DNA of 64,000 bases from CAVVSQ01 sp963848825 (GCA_963848825.1 CAWKFA010000002.1:682001-746000); one strand, 5' to 3'; shown: positions 44,497 through 54,963, counted from the stretch's first letter. Translations and numbers: made by a program. The notes: a model not told the origin generated them from the letters alone.

Positions 44497-45105
44497 ATGC
44501 GAGTTTTACTGGCTGACGACGATGCGGGTTATCGACTTCTGGTGAAGACCTCACTCGTAAAGTGGGGCTATAGGCCGGTGGTCGCCAGCGACGGCACCAT
44601 GGCCTGGAACCTGTTGCAAGAAGCCGACGCCCCCTCCCTGGCCATCCTGGATTGGATGATGCCAGGCTATAACGGGCTGGAGTTGTGCCGCAAGATTCGT
44701 GCGCAGAAAAAGCCGGTCTATGTCATCCTGCTGACGGCCAACACGGAAAAGGCCGACATCATTCAAGGATTGCAAACCGGCGCCGACGATTACGTCACCA
44801 AGCCCTTCGACGGCGAAGAACTATATGCCCGCTTGCAAGTTGGCACCCGCATCGTCAACTTGCAACAGGACCTGGAGCGCCGCGTCCTGGAACTGGAAAC
44901 CGCTCTGACCCAGGTCAAGCAATTAAGTGGCCTGCTGCCGATATGCTGCTACTGCAAGAACATTCGCGACGACCACAATTACTGGCAGCGCGTGGAGGAC
45001 TACGTGGCCGCCAACGCCGACGTACGCTTCAGTCACGGCATTTGCCCCGGCTGTTTCAAGAAAGAAGTCGAACCCCAAATGGCCCAGGCAGCGCTTAATC
45101 TTTAG
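44497..45105 (+). CDS. Response regulator with a C-terminal Cys-rich domain
   Basis: ATG 44497, AAAGGAG upstream; 202 codons. Receiver: RVLLADDDAGYRLL (acidic pocket), LAILDWMMPGYNGLEL (phospho-Asp), ILLTANTEKADI and DYVTKPFDGEELYA. A coiled-coil linker is followed by LPICCYCKNIRDDHNYWQRV and HGICPGCFKKEV, the Cys-rich tail common in 'two-component response regulator with unknown output'. It is the probable partner of the kinase just upstream, via the kinase's HPt. Confidence 0.9.
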   Translation: MRVLLADDDAGYRLLVKTSLVKWGYRPVVASDGTMAWNLLQEADAPSLAILDWMMPGYNGLELCRKIRAQKKPVYVILLTANTEKADIIQGLQTGADDYVTKPFDGEELYARLQVGTRIVNLQQDLERRVLELETALTQVKQLSGLLPICCYCKNIRDDHNYWQRVEDYVAANADVRFSHGICPGCFKKEVEPQMAQAALNL

Positions 45106-45138
45106 CGAAAGGCCGTCGGTGGACCTACGGCAAAAGCT

Positions 45139-45217
45139 TAGAGCGTTCGGAAAAAAAGGGGTCAGACCCCCTCAATACCTTGCAAGGGGTCTGACCCCTT
45201 TTTTTCCGAACGCTCTA
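45139..45217. repeat. Composite palindrome, type 2 arms, short spacer
   Basis: TAGAGCGTTCGGAAAAAAAG, the core, and a 15-base spacer CTCAATACCTTGCAA, then the inverse. It lies between convergent genes and its right end supplies the TAG stop of the methyltransferase at 45215. Confidence 0.85.
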
Positions 45218-46419
45218 AGGCACTTGATAGAGCAAATGGTCCCACTCGTGCATCCGCGCGAATAACCCTCGTGCCACTTCGCGGTCGGCTGCACACCTCT
45301 CGATGATCTCGCCGATGGTCGCAGCACCATCCACCAATGCGAACAACCGTGCTTCCTGACCGGCGAGCGTGAACTCATGCTGATCGCGCCGATATGTTGT
45401 TGGCGCTGCGGGCGCCATGACCGCCGGGGGGAAGCTTGCAAAGGCCGGACGCAGGTGGGGAACGTAGCCAAGCCAGGGCGCGCCGTCGTCCTGGGCGGAA
45501 AATTCCAGCTTATAGTCGCGCGGGTCACGCTCGGGATGGCAAAGCAAAAAGCGATGGCTGCCCTGTGCTTGCCCCAGTAATTCCGTGAGCTGCCACTGGT
45601 CCTCCAGGTCCAGGCGCGCCGCCGGTGCTCGCAGACCCAACTCGGCCGGGATGAGTCCCGCGATCGAGTACCATTGGCGGTCAAGCCAGTCCTGAAACTG
45701 CAGCCCATTGTCGCGGGCGAATTGGAGCACCTGGCGGACACTATAAGCGCGGTCGCTGGGATGGAGAAAGGTATCGACGAGCCCCGCGTCATAGAGGAGG
45801 TCCTGAGCGCTGCCCAGGTAGGATTTCACATGATGCCAGCTCGGCAGGGCGTTCAGGGTTTCACGCACCAGCGCCGACACCGGCATCGGTTTGTTCGACG
45901 CCAAGCAGGCGGAACACATCTTGCATCATGTACACGCCAAAACGCCGGTACCAACCATACACCATGATGCTCATGACGCCGTGGGGCAGCAGCACGCTCT
46001 TAAGTGCACACAGGCCGGCGTCCGGGCTCGGCAAATGGTGCAAGACCCCCGTCGAAATGACGAGATCGAATTGTTGGCCAAGCGTGGCGACGTCGAGCAA
46101 GCTTAACTGGTGCAGGTGGAGGTTGGTCAGGTCATGCTTCTCCTTTAAAAAGGACTCGTGCGCGAGGGACGTTTGCGAGAGGTCCACACCCACGACGGTG
46201 CTCTGCGCGATTGCGAAAAGCGATGCGCGCTGCCTGCATCGTGCCGCAGCCGGCGACCAGAATCTTGAGATTGGCCGGCTCGATGGGCCGTGGCCAAAGT
46301 TTCCTGCGAAAGAGTGCTGGATCGGATAGATCGAAGGTGCCGGCGCGGCGGTCCGCCTCCAAATCGTCGATCGGAACCGGATAAATCCACTTCTCATACT
46401 GGCGGCGGACATCGTTCAT
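45215..46419 (-). pseudogene. SAM-dependent methyltransferase with PqqD-like tail, paralogue, two frameshifts
   Basis: ATG 46419 (MNDVRRQYEKWIYPVPIDDL). LKILVAGCGTMQAARIAFRN is motif I. After changes near 46205 and 45890 come STVVGVDLSQTSLAHESFLK, FDLVISTGVLHHLPSPDAGL, YSVRQVLQFARDNGLQFQDW and HEFTLAGQEARLFALVDGAA, to the TAG at 45215. Same architecture and strongly similar sequence to the gene at 22788-24009. It shows what the frameshifted tail of that copy should look like. Substrate unknown. Confidence 0.8.
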
Positions 46420-46423
46420 GTGC

Positions 46424-46528
46424 TAACAGCCCGTTGGAAAAGGGGTCAGACCCCTTCGTTACCCTACAAAAACGTTGAAAACTCTGTTCGCTTCAAGGGG
46501 GTCTGACCCCTTTTTCAACGGGCTGCTA
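46424..46528. repeat. Composite palindrome, type 1 arms
   Basis: TAACAGCCCGTTGGAAAAGG with core, spacer (TTCGTTACCCTACAAAAACG...) and inverse end CAACGGGCTGCTA. It lies between the start of the methyltransferase and the end of the dehydrogenase, both on the minus strand. Confidence 0.85.
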
Positions 46529-46538
46529 ACTTCAAACC

Positions 46539-49500
46539 TCAGCGTTTACCCGTCGGCAGCGGCACTTGCATGGGGCTGGCCAGGTAGGCGATCAAGTCGT
46601 GCGCTTCATTGAGCGCGAGCGCGTCGAGCTGGCCCTCCGGCATCATGGAGAGGGGCGACGGCGTACGCTTCTCGATGTCCTCGCGGGGCAAGATGAGCAG
46701 CTCATTTTGCGTCTGCACGGTGACGGCCTTGTCGGTTTCTTTTTTGATGATTCCCAGAATTACCCGTCCATTCGTGGTTTGCAGGCTGGTAACCTGATAG
46801 TCTTTGGCCACGATGGCGCTGGGGTCGAGGACATTCTCGAGGACATAGTCGAGATTGTGCCGTTGCGAACCGGTAAGGTCAGGCCCAACGTCGCCACCTT
46901 CGCCCCAAAGGCGATGGCAGGCGGCACACGTCTTTTGATAGAGAAGCCGGCCCCTGGATAAGTTGGCTTTCTTCAACACGTCCGGCGTCAGAGCAGCCTT
47001 ATACTTCTTGGTAAGTTCCGCCTTGTCGCGTGCGGCCGGCCGGATGGCGCCCCAAACCTTCGTAAAACGCTCGGTGAGGTCTTTGTCGCCGAGCCCCAGG
47101 ATTTGCCGCGCATTGAAAGCCGACACCTCCTGCCTGGGTACCTGTTTTTTCTCCATGGCAGCGACGAGCGCCGCTGCGTAACCGACCCGCGACGTGAGCG
47201 TTTGCAGCGCATCAACCCGCTCCTCGTCGCTGAGTTGGGGGTAGACCGACAAGATCAGGTCCGGCGTTTTCGCGTCGCCAAACCGCGCCAGGCCCTTGAG
47301 CGCGGAGGGCCGCAGAGCCCCATCCTTCAATAGATGTTGCAGCATCGGCACCAAGTTGTTTTGCTGCTGAAAGAGCAAGGTGTCGAGCGCGCCGAGGCGT
47401 TTCGCCTGCACTTCGTTGGGATCGTTCACCATGGTTTCGAGCGTGGCAAATGCCCTGGCATCTCCGAACTGCACTGCCAGGCCGACCGCCAGGTCACGAA
47501 CCTCGGCCAGCGGGCTTTCGATCAGCTTTGGATAAATCCCTTGCCATTGGCTGGGCATGTCCACGTGGCGGCGCTCCCGTAGGCCCTCCACGATGCCTGC
47601 GCAAGACATCCCGTTGAACCGGCGGACTGTCGTATTTTCCCAGGTTGGTCACGACCTCCTGAAAGCCCGCCTTATCTACACCCAGGCTCGTGATCTTGCG
47701 TGCCTGCAGCTCCCGCAACAAGGGGATCTTGCTTTCGAACAACCACTTGCCCGCCGCCGCCGAATCACCGACTACAGGCTCCAGACCATACCAAATCATC
47801 AAGGCAAGGTAGGGATCGGTCGCGTCTTTTTCGTGTACTGATAAACCGTATGCGACATTCTGCCGAGTCTTGAAATCCAATCGTGCCAGCGCGGTAGCAA
47901 CTTCCAAACGAACAATGGGCGAGCGATCATCCGTCATGACAGTAAGGAGCTCACTAAGGCTAGCTCCGGGCCTAAAGTCCGGGTCAGGAAGAGGTTTTTC
48001 AAGGCAAAGTCGCACGACCCAAGCCCTGATGTGCTGGTCTGCATCCAGCCAGAGCGGCACATCAGCCCAGCCGTGGCCTTGAATTGCGTGGATGGTCCAC
48101 AAGGCCCGCAGGCGAGCTTGAGTAGACGCGTTCTTCTTGAGAATTTCCTGCAACTGCATTAGCGCCGGGCCCATGTCGTCCGTGGACGCGCGCTCCTGCA
48201 GAAGCCGCCGCGCCGTGCGCACGAACCATTCATTTTTGTGCAGTTGCAGTTTCACCAGCTCCGTGTTGGACAGCTTGCTCAGATCCCAGTTCTTGCCCAA
48301 TGTCTTGGCCGGGTTGTTGGCTTGGCCATACGTGATCTTGAAAATGCGCCCATTGCTGCGATCGACGACCTTGTAGTTATGGCACTCTCCCGTATCGGTC
48401 CAGTCGCTGACATAGACGCCGCCGTCGGGGCCGTAGCAGAGGGCGATGCCGCGGAACCAGGGATCGTTGGCGAACATGAAATCCTTGCCGTGGCGGGCGA
48501 CGTAGGTTGAGCCGTTGCGTTCGAGGATGTCGTTGTTGAGGCGATTGCCATGCAGATTGCACATGAAGACGCTGTTGCGATAGGCGTCGGGAAAATTGTC
48601 GCCCAGATAGACCATGCAACCGACGTGAGCGTGGCCGCCGCCGGCAACGGAGTGTTCGAGGAGCGGTCCCTCCTTGGCGGCGCGCGAAGTTGTCCAGCGG
48701 CCTCCTCCCCAGTGAATATGGTCGGCACACGTTTGCATGAGGCGATAAACATTCGGATTGAGGTCCTGCCCGTACATACGTTCGAAATGCGCTCCCGGCA
48801 CGACGTGCCAGAGATGGCCGATGACGCAGTTGGTGATAAACATCTGGCCGAAATCGTCAAAATCCAGCCCCCAGGGATTGGTCGTGCCGTGCGCGAACGC
48901 TTCGACCTCATGGCGCGTGGGGTGATAGCGCCACACGCCACAATTGATGACGGCACGTTTGTCGGCGGGCGTGCCGGGCCTTCCCAATTTGAGCGTGGCC
49001 TGGATGCCATGGTTGCCATAGAGCCAGCCGTCCGGGCCCCAGGTCAGGCTGTTCATGGCGGTGTGGCCCGTCTTGATGTCGAAGCCATCGATGAGGATTT
49101 GCGGCGGTCCATCGGGGACATCGTCCCCATTCTTGTCCGGAATGAAGAGCAAATAAGGGGTGGCGCCCACGTAGACACCGCCAAAGCCCACCTGCAAGGC
49201 CGTGACATTGGCGAGGTTGTCCGCGAAAACCGTGCGCTTGTCGAAAACGCCGTCGCCATCGGTGTCCTCGAAGATCAAAATGCGGTCCTTGCCCTCCTTG
49301 AGGTTCGTTAGCCATCCTGGATACGACATACACTCGGCGACCCAGAGGCGGCCGCGATGGTCAAAACACATCGCTATCGGCTGCACAACGTCCGGCTCGC
49401 CCGCGAAGAGCGTGGCCTTGAACCCGTTGGGCAGCGTCATGCGCAAGGGCGCTTCCCGCGGCGGCAACGGCCTCTCCTGGGCATTGGCGACCAGGGAAAT

Positions 49501-49542
49501 GCCAAATAAGCAAACGACGCCGGCAAGCATGTGCTTTATCAT
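46539..49542 (-). pseudogene. PVC-type membrane-bound dehydrogenase with haem c, one frameshift
   Basis: ATG 49542; signal peptide LAGVVCLFGISLVANA. N-terminal beta-propeller (GFKATLFAGEPDVVQPIAMC, DHRGRLWVAECMSYPG, ILIFEDTDGDGVFDK, CVIGHLWHVVPGAHFERMYG). Middle HEAT-like helical part (EVATALARLDFKTRQNVAYG). After a change near 47600 comes a second HEAT stretch, then cytochrome c: LYQKTCAACHRLWGEGGDVG (CAACH) and VLDPSAIVAKDYQ, and near the end SPLSMMPEGQLDALAL, whose Met residues could ligate the haem. About 1000 residues, typical for this planctomycete/verrucomicrobial family. Predicted exported sugar or alcohol oxidation. Its flanks are both palindromes. Confidence 0.9.
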
Positions 49543-49648
49543 CAGGGCAAGGTATCATCCCACGGCGCTCCAGGCAACTGGCGAACAGTCCCCTTTCGGC
49601 CTTGCGTCCTTGGCCCGTTCGCTTTATCGTTATGGCGCGGGTGCCATG

Positions 49649-49728
49649 TAGAGCGTTCGGAAAAAAAGGGGTCAGACCCCTTGAAGGGTATTGAGGGGGT
49701 CTGACCCCTTTTTTTCCGAACGCTCTTA
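49649..49728. repeat. Composite palindrome, type 2 arms, short spacer
   Basis: TAGAGCGTTCGGAAAAAAAG ... core ... spacer TTGAAGGGTATTGAGG ... inverse ending CGCTCTTA. It lies between the divergent dehydrogenase and lpxB, thus in a promoter region rather than at gene ends. Confidence 0.85.
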
Positions 49729-49755
49729 GCAGCGTTGCAGTTGGGCAGGATGCCA

Positions 49756-50909
49756 ATGCGAATCTTTCTCTGTGCCGGTGAGCCAAGCGGCGACATTCAC
49801 GGCGCCAATCTCATTCGCCAGTTGCGCCAGCTGAACCCCGAAGTCGAGTGCGTCGGCTTCGGCGGCGACCATATGACCTCGGCCGGCTGCCGGCTGCTTT
49901 ATCCGTTATGCCAGTTGGCCGTCATGTGGTTTCTGCGTGTCCTGGCCAATGCCCATACCTTCCTTCATCTGCTCTCGCGGGCAGACCGTTATTTCAAGCA
50001 GCACCGGCCCGATGCCGTCGTGCTGATCGACTACCCCGGTTTCAACTGGTGGCTGGCGCGCGCGCCCATTTTCATGGCATTCCCGTCTTCTACTTCGTTC
50101 CTCCCCAGCTGTGGGGTTGGGGCGGCTGGCGCGTCGAAAAGATGAGGCGCTGGGTGGACCACGTCCTCTGTTCGCTGCCCTTCGAAGCTCGCTGGTATCA
50201 CGAACGGGGCATTCAGGCACAATACGTGGGCCATCCCTTCTTCGACGAATTGCCCGATCAGCAGCTGGACGCGGCCTTCCTGCAGGCGCAAAAGGCCCGG
50301 GGGCAACGCATCATCGGCATTCTGCCCGGTTCACGGACGCAGGAACTCAGCCATAATCTCGCCAGCCAAATTCGGACGGCACGCTTGATCCATCAGCAAC
50401 ATCCTGATACACGCTTCCTGGTCGCTTGCTTTCGTCCCGCCCATCAGGAGATGGTCGATGCCTATCTGCGCCGCCATCCCGGCCTGCCGATCGAGACGCA
50501 CGTGGGGCGGACGCCCGAGATTATTGAAGCGTCGCACGCCTGCCTGACCGTTTCGGGCTCCGTCGCCCTGGAGCTTCTCTATCGCCGTAAGCCAAGCGTC
50601 ATCATTTACCGCGTCGGCAAGCTGGACCTGCGCGTGGGCCGCTACTTCATGACCACGAAGTTCATCTGCCTGGTCAATTTGCTCGCGGACAAGGAGATTT
50701 ATCCGGAGTTCCTTACCGATCATTGCCCGGCCGAGGCGATGGCAAAGCCCGTACTTACCTGGATGAGCGACCCGGCCGCCCATGCCGCCACGCTGGGCGA
50801 ACTCGATGATCTCCGCGCTCGGATCGCCAGGCCCGGCGCCTGCGCGACGACGGCGCGCTACATCCTGGAAAAACTCGAGGGCCAGGCGCGGACTCGTGCG
50901 GCCGCTTAG
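49756..50909 (+). pseudogene. lpxB: Lipid-A-disaccharide synthase, one frameshift
   Basis: ATG 49756 (MRIFLCAGEPSGDIHGANLI). LpxB motifs: VECVGFGGDHMTSAGCRLLY, PDAVVLIDYPGFNWWLARA, and after a change at ~50060 (a GCGCGCGCG run) HFHGIPVFYFVPPQLWGWGG, VGHPFFDE, IGILPGSRTQELSHN, LTVSGSVALELLYRRKPSVI and TTKFICLVNLLADKEIYPEF. About 384 residues. It condenses UDP-2,3-diacylglucosamine with lipid X in lipid A synthesis, supporting an LPS-bearing outer membrane. The stop TAG is the first base triplet of a palindrome arm. Confidence 0.9.
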
Positions 50910-50930
50910 AGCGTTCGAAAAAAAGGATGC
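50907..50930. repeat. Lone left arm of a type 2 palindrome
   Basis: TAGAGCGTTCGAAAAAAAGG, then unrelated sequence. The core and right arm are missing. The TAG is the lpxB stop. Confidence 0.7.
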
Positions 50931-51040
50931 GTTAGATTTGTGCAGATTTCCATTGAGAACTACGCAAGATTTCGCTTATAATTGCGTTTATCGTTCGCTT
51001 GCCTTTCCCATTAACCATGCTGTTTTGTCTGGAGGCCGCT

Positions 51041-51991
51041 ATGGCCAAGGACACCGTCGAGACCTTTTGCCAGAAAGCCCAGCAGGCTATTTCTCAAGGC
51101 GCGAATGAGGAGGCCCAGCTGTGTTACAAACAGGCGCTGGGCTTGCGCCCGGATAACCCCGATGCCCATTACGGCATGGCCACGAGTTGTTTTTTGCTCG
51201 GGGAATTGCCGCTGGCGGCCTACCATTTCAAGGAAGTGACCCGTCTGGACCCGCAGCGCGCCGGCGCCTTCATCAATCTCGGGGCGGTCTACAATCGCCT
51301 CGAACAGTTCGACGACGCCATCCCCGCCTTGCGCCGCGGCATTCAGCTGGATACCAATCGGGCCGAGGGGTATTACAATTTAGGCCTGGTTTATCGCCGC
51401 AAAGGCCAGCCGGACATGGCCATTCAAGCTTATCGGGAAGCCACGCGCATCAACCCGCGCATGGCCGATGCGCATTTCAACATCGCCAATATCTATCTGG
51501 AAAGGGCACAATTCCCGCACGCCATTACCCATTATCGCCAGGCCCTCGAAATCCGCCCGACCTGGGAAAAGGCCTTGCGCGGCCTGGAGCAAGCAGAAAC
51601 AGCCCAGCAGGAACAGCAGGGCCCCGCGCCGCTTAACATGGCGAATTTGGGACCAAAAAGTCCCGTCAAGCCTCCGCTCACGACATCCGCCAACCTAGAT
51701 CGGCAAATCGACCCGTTACTGCACGGCGAACTATTGCGCACGCTGCACCGCGTAACCGTCGATTCCGAAAACCAGGGCCGTGTCTTTCTGAAAGCCCTCG
51801 AAGGCGAAATCGAGCCCGTTATCAAGGAACTCTCCAGCTGCTTGCTCTACGCCGATCATCCCACCTCGGAGCTCAACGACTGCCTGCGCCGGTTCGAGGC
51901 CGCCATTCAAAACATGCGCAGCATCCACGAAATCCTGCAGACCAGCATGGAGCGCGTCCGCCTGGTCGGCGAGCAAATCATTCGCACTTGA
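51041..51991 (+). CDS. TPR-repeat protein
   Basis: ATG 51041 with CTGGAGG upstream; 316 residues. Five TPR units in residues ~5-185: AQLCYKQALGLRPDNPDAHY, AAYHFKEVTRLDPQRAGAFI, AIPALRRGIQLDTNRAEGYY, AIQAYREATRINPRMADAHF and AITHYRQALEIRPTWEKALR. The C-terminal ~110 residues are helical and not TPR (ELLRTLHRVTVDSENQGRVF to MERVRLVGEQIIRT). Probably a scaffold. Next gene 107 bases on. Confidence 0.85.
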   Translation: MAKDTVETFCQKAQQAISQGANEEAQLCYKQALGLRPDNPDAHYGMATSCFLLGELPLAAYHFKEVTRLDPQRAGAFINLGAVYNRLEQFDDAIPALRRGIQLDTNRAEGYYNLGLVYRRKGQPDMAIQAYREATRINPRMADAHFNIANIYLERAQFPHAITHYRQALEIRPTWEKALRGLEQAETAQQEQQGPAPLNMANLGPKSPVKPPLTTSANLDRQIDPLLHGELLRTLHRVTVDSENQGRVFLKALEGEIEPVIKELSSCLLYADHPTSELNDCLRRFEAAIQNMRSIHEILQTSMERVRLVGEQIIRT

Positions 51992-52098
51992 CGTGGCAGG
52001 CCAGTTACGACTCCGACGCGTGCAAACGGCGTGCGCCGTGCGCCGATTCGTGTGCTATGGTTCATTAGCAACCTCACGGGCTCACGGATCGAAATGCC

Positions 52099-52412
52099 AT
52101 GGCGGACCGCAAGAAAATTGGCGAAATCCTGGTTGAATTGCAGGTACTGACGCCGACAGAAGTTGACAGTGTGTTGACGGCCATGCGGCGCCGGCACGAC
52201 CGCGCCAAGTTCGGACGCGCCGCCTGCGAAATGGGCCTGATGCGCGATGAACATATCCTGGCCGCGCTCGCGGTGCAGATGCAGCTCTTTCCCAACATCC
52301 AGGACCTGAGCCTGAACAAACTCCTCGGCCGCCTGCGCGACCCGGTGCGCACGCCCCCCGCATCCCCGTTCGGAAAGTACGCCGGCTGCTTGCTTGTGTG
52401 CCCAAGAAATAG
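52099..52412 (+). pseudogene. MshEN (PilB/GspE N-terminal)-like short protein
   Basis: MADRKKIGEILVELQVLTPT, then AKFGRAACEMGLMRDEHILA and ALAVQMQLFPNIQDLSLNKL, match the N-terminal domain of type II/IV secretion ATPases that can bind c-di-GMP. No ATPase follows. In the start frame the gene runs into the palindrome at 52461; one frameshift gives VPKK and TAG 52410-52412, the end I consider more likely. So either a stand-alone domain or a truncated PilB. Confidence 0.6.
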
Positions 52413-52460
52413 GCAATCGCAACTCAACAGACCGTGTAATCCGCACAAAATAGGCAACTC

Positions 52461-52564
52461 TAGCAGCCCGTTGAAAAAGGGGTCAGACCCCCTTGAAGCG
52501 AACAGAGTTTTCAACGTTTTGCAGCGTATTGAAGGGGTCTGACCCCTTTTTCAACGGGCTGCTA
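52461..52564. repeat. Composite palindrome, type 1 arms
   Basis: TAGCAGCCCGTTGAAAAAGG, core, spacer (CTTGAAGCGAACAGAGTTTT...), inverse end CAACGGGCTGCTA. The spacer is nearly identical to that at 18224. Confidence 0.85.
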
Positions 52565-52771
52565 GACGACCTGCGACCATTCTTACAGTCGGCACGATCC
52601 CTAGAACCGGCTTTTTTGTTCAACTCCACCCATCTTTTGTCCGAAAATAGGAAGGACTGGATGGCCCCAGGCACAGATCCTGCGCGGCCGGGGTCGCGCA
52701 CACGCCCCGCACGCTAGCTGGGTACACGTGACGGGCATCCCAGGGTTTCGCCTCTCATCGCGAGGACGTCC

Positions 52772-53572
52772 ATGAGTGCAAAGAAGGTATTCTTCGCCAC
52801 CCTGTTTGGAGTCTGTTGGAGCATCAGTTCGCTCCAGGCTCAGGGGCCTTACAACTCGGGCAATCAGCCAGCCCCAACGCCGAGAGATACCCCCGTGGCA
52901 GCTTCGGAGGCGACCGACACCGGCGGCACCGGCCTGTCGAGTTGGATCACCTACGATCGCGGCGATTGCTGCAGCGGCCACGGTGGCGGCATGCCTATCT
53001 ACACGGAAGCGGCCGTGCGCACGGGTGCGTCCATCCCTGTTGGCGGCGAGTATTTTAGCCGCAACCTCGACACCGGCTGGACCATCGAGGGAAGCGTGCG
53101 GGCACTGTTCTTCAACCACGAGTATACGCGTGCCTGGACGGTGGAGCTGGGCATGACCAATACCTATAATCCAAGCCACACGGGCAACAAGATTTTCCTC
53201 GACCACACCGTCAACCAGTTCGTAACGCTAGTTTCGCTCAATCGCACGTTCGTCACCCTGGCTCTCGGCGGCGAATGGTACCTGTGGGCCCCGGCCAATA
53301 GCGACGACGCCCGCGTTCGTGTCGGTGCCGACATCGGCGGCCGTTGGGGCTCAGCAAATGCCCAGTTCGTGGAACATCCCCATAGCACGGACGTCATCGA
53401 AGGCGCCTATCTCAGCCTCCATACCGATCTGGAAATCCCGACGGGCGGCCGCTGGACCTTCCTGGCTGGCCTACGCGGCGAATATGGCTGCACGTTCAGC
53501 AACTTCTTCGCCCAGGGCCACGGCGATGTCCAGGACATGTTGCTCATGATCAGTCTGGGAGCACGGTATTAA
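52772..53572 (+). CDS. Secreted outer-membrane-like beta-barrel protein
   Basis: ATG 52772, GCGAGGA upstream; 266 residues. Signal peptide VFFATLFGVCWSISSLQA. The mature protein has alternating aromatic strands (GWTIEGSVRALFFNHEYTRA, LSLHTDLEIPTGGRWTFLAG) and ends in an aromatic residue after LLMISLGARY, as outer-membrane barrels do. A homologous set of Gly-rich secreted proteins occurs in planctomycetes. Function unknown. Confidence 0.75.
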   Translation: MSAKKVFFATLFGVCWSISSLQAQGPYNSGNQPAPTPRDTPVAASEATDTGGTGLSSWITYDRGDCCSGHGGGMPIYTEAAVRTGASIPVGGEYFSRNLDTGWTIEGSVRALFFNHEYTRAWTVELGMTNTYNPSHTGNKIFLDHTVNQFVTLVSLNRTFVTLALGGEWYLWAPANSDDARVRVGADIGGRWGSANAQFVEHPHSTDVIEGAYLSLHTDLEIPTGGRWTFLAGLRGEYGCTFSNFFAQGHGDVQDMLLMISLGARY

Positions 53573-53584
53573 GAGGTATGATTT

Positions 53585-53915
53585 TTACACCGAAGGTGTT
53601 ACATCACCGCCTGCCGAAAAGGCGATTTAAGCCTTTCCGGGTATGGGGTCTCTCCACTTTACGATCCCAGGGTGCTGCAAGCCCAACGGCTATGATTTTT
53701 TTACACCGAAGGTGTTACATCCCAGAGCCCAGGGTCGCGAAGCGCACCCTGGGGCCCCGCCCGCGAACACGTTTTTACACCGAAGGTGTTACATCACAGT
53801 CTGCCGACACGGTTGATCTAACCCCTACGGGGTATAGGTTCCCTCCGCTTAATGATCCCAGGGTGCGCTGGCGCGAACCCTGGGCTCTGGGATATAACAC
53901 CTTCGGTGTAAACCG
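53585..53915. repeat. Cluster of TTACACCGAAGGTGTTACATC palindrome units
   Basis: The hairpin ACACC-GAA-GGTGT occurs at about 53588, 53704 and 53777, each followed by TACATC, and once inverted at 53900 (ATAACACCTTCGGTGTAAA). The units also share GATCCCAGGGTGC and CCGGGTATGGGG/CGGGGTATAGG blocks, giving two ~115-base periods. No protein-coding meaning; the rest of 53573-54022 holds nothing else. Confidence 0.75.
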
Positions 53916-54022
53916 TGCAGACGTGCGCTTAGGTCTGTGCCACAAGTCTCGAACCAGAAATTTGCTGAATTTATTTTTGATCAGTCCGTAATGGAAGAAA
54001 GGCTTGATGATTAGGTGTAACT

Positions 54023-54292
54023 TTGAAACCATTAATCCGTATTACTGCCGAGTATTCTGACGACAACGGCTCGACGGCAATTACGTTTTCTATTTATCCA
54101 CCGTCATGCGAAACTTCTGATGGCAGCTATCGCTGTCGAGTTTTCTTCTCTGAGCCACAATTGGATACATGCATCGTGGGCGAATCTTCATTGCAAGCAA
54201 TCGACCTCGCCTATCGATTCGCAAACAGTATTCTCGCAGATCTAATCATTGAGAAAGCAAATCGCAAGAACGGAAATGAACAAATTACCTAA
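54023..54292 (+). CDS. Small hypothetical protein
   Basis: TTG 54023 start; 89 codons. IRITAEYSDDNGSTAITFSI, then GSYRCRVFFSEPQLDTCIVG and QAIDLAYRFANSILADL: a beta-rich half then a helix. It resembles small planctomycete proteins next to dispersed repeats, family uncertain. Ribosome-binding site weak (TTAGGTG). Confidence 0.5.
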   Translation: MKPLIRITAEYSDDNGSTAITFSIYPPSCETSDGSYRCRVFFSEPQLDTCIVGESSLQAIDLAYRFANSILADLIIEKANRKNGNEQIT

Positions 54293-54319
54293 AACGATTT
54301 TGCTTGTCCCCGAAGCCCC

Positions 54320-54963
54320 CTACCGCTTTTCAATTCGCTCAAACTGCTCAAGTGCGTCGCCAGTAGCCCGGTAGATTCGCGATTCGCTTTCGCTTAGCCG
54401 TACGCTCGCCTTGGCCGCTTTCAGGTTCTTTTCCATCTCCTCGGCTTGGATCCGAGGCACATTGCGGCGCACAACGCCGGGCACCACTTCCCCGGCTGGA
54501 ATTCCCGCGTACTTACTAATTAGCTCTGTGACCGTTGCCTTTTCCGGGCCGAACTGGAGGACTTCCACTGTCAGGACCGCCGGCCGATAGCCAGGTGAAA
54601 ATGGTAGCGGGGTTACTTCGAAAGTGCCATCCGGCGGCGATTTCGTCAGCGGAATGATATATGCGCCGGGCCATTCCAACCCTGGGCCGGGCCGCAATCG
54701 CGCAGACCCGCGACGGCAATCGTGCTGCCGGTCAGTTTGGGGTCTTCCTTACCCTGGGCCATGGCCTTGCGAATGGTTACTGCCGAGGTTGGCCGGCCAT
54801 CCTTCTCCGCGACTTCCGCCAGCACCACGAGATCGGCGACGTCTAGCTGGGGGCGGGACAAGATCACCGGATTCCGGGTGTGCGCCACGAGATATGCCAA
54901 AAAACCGATCCAGGCCACGAAAAGGCTGGCGGAGACCGCCAGGCGGGCTTTCGGGAAAACCAT
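54320..54963 (-). pseudogene. Membrane-anchored protein with an L7/L12 C-domain-like tail, one frameshift
   Basis: ATG 54963 (VSASLFVAWIGFLAYLVAH membrane span), DVADLVVLAEVAEKDGRPTS. After a change near 54690 (LRDCGPAQGWNGPA to GAYIIPLTKSPPDGTFEVTP) comes VLQFGPEKATVTELISKYAG ... IQAEEMEKNLKAAKASVRL. This spacing is that of the ribosomal L7/L12 C-terminal domain (VGPxKxxVI...EEAExxKxxLEAAGAxVxL), which planctomycetes also use in other proteins. Two bases separate it from the Minf_1886 gene stop at 54966. Confidence 0.6.

Noticed and set aside
53585..53915. CRISPR array
   Set aside because: The units are not evenly spaced, one is inverted, the intervening parts are themselves repeats, and there are no cas genes.
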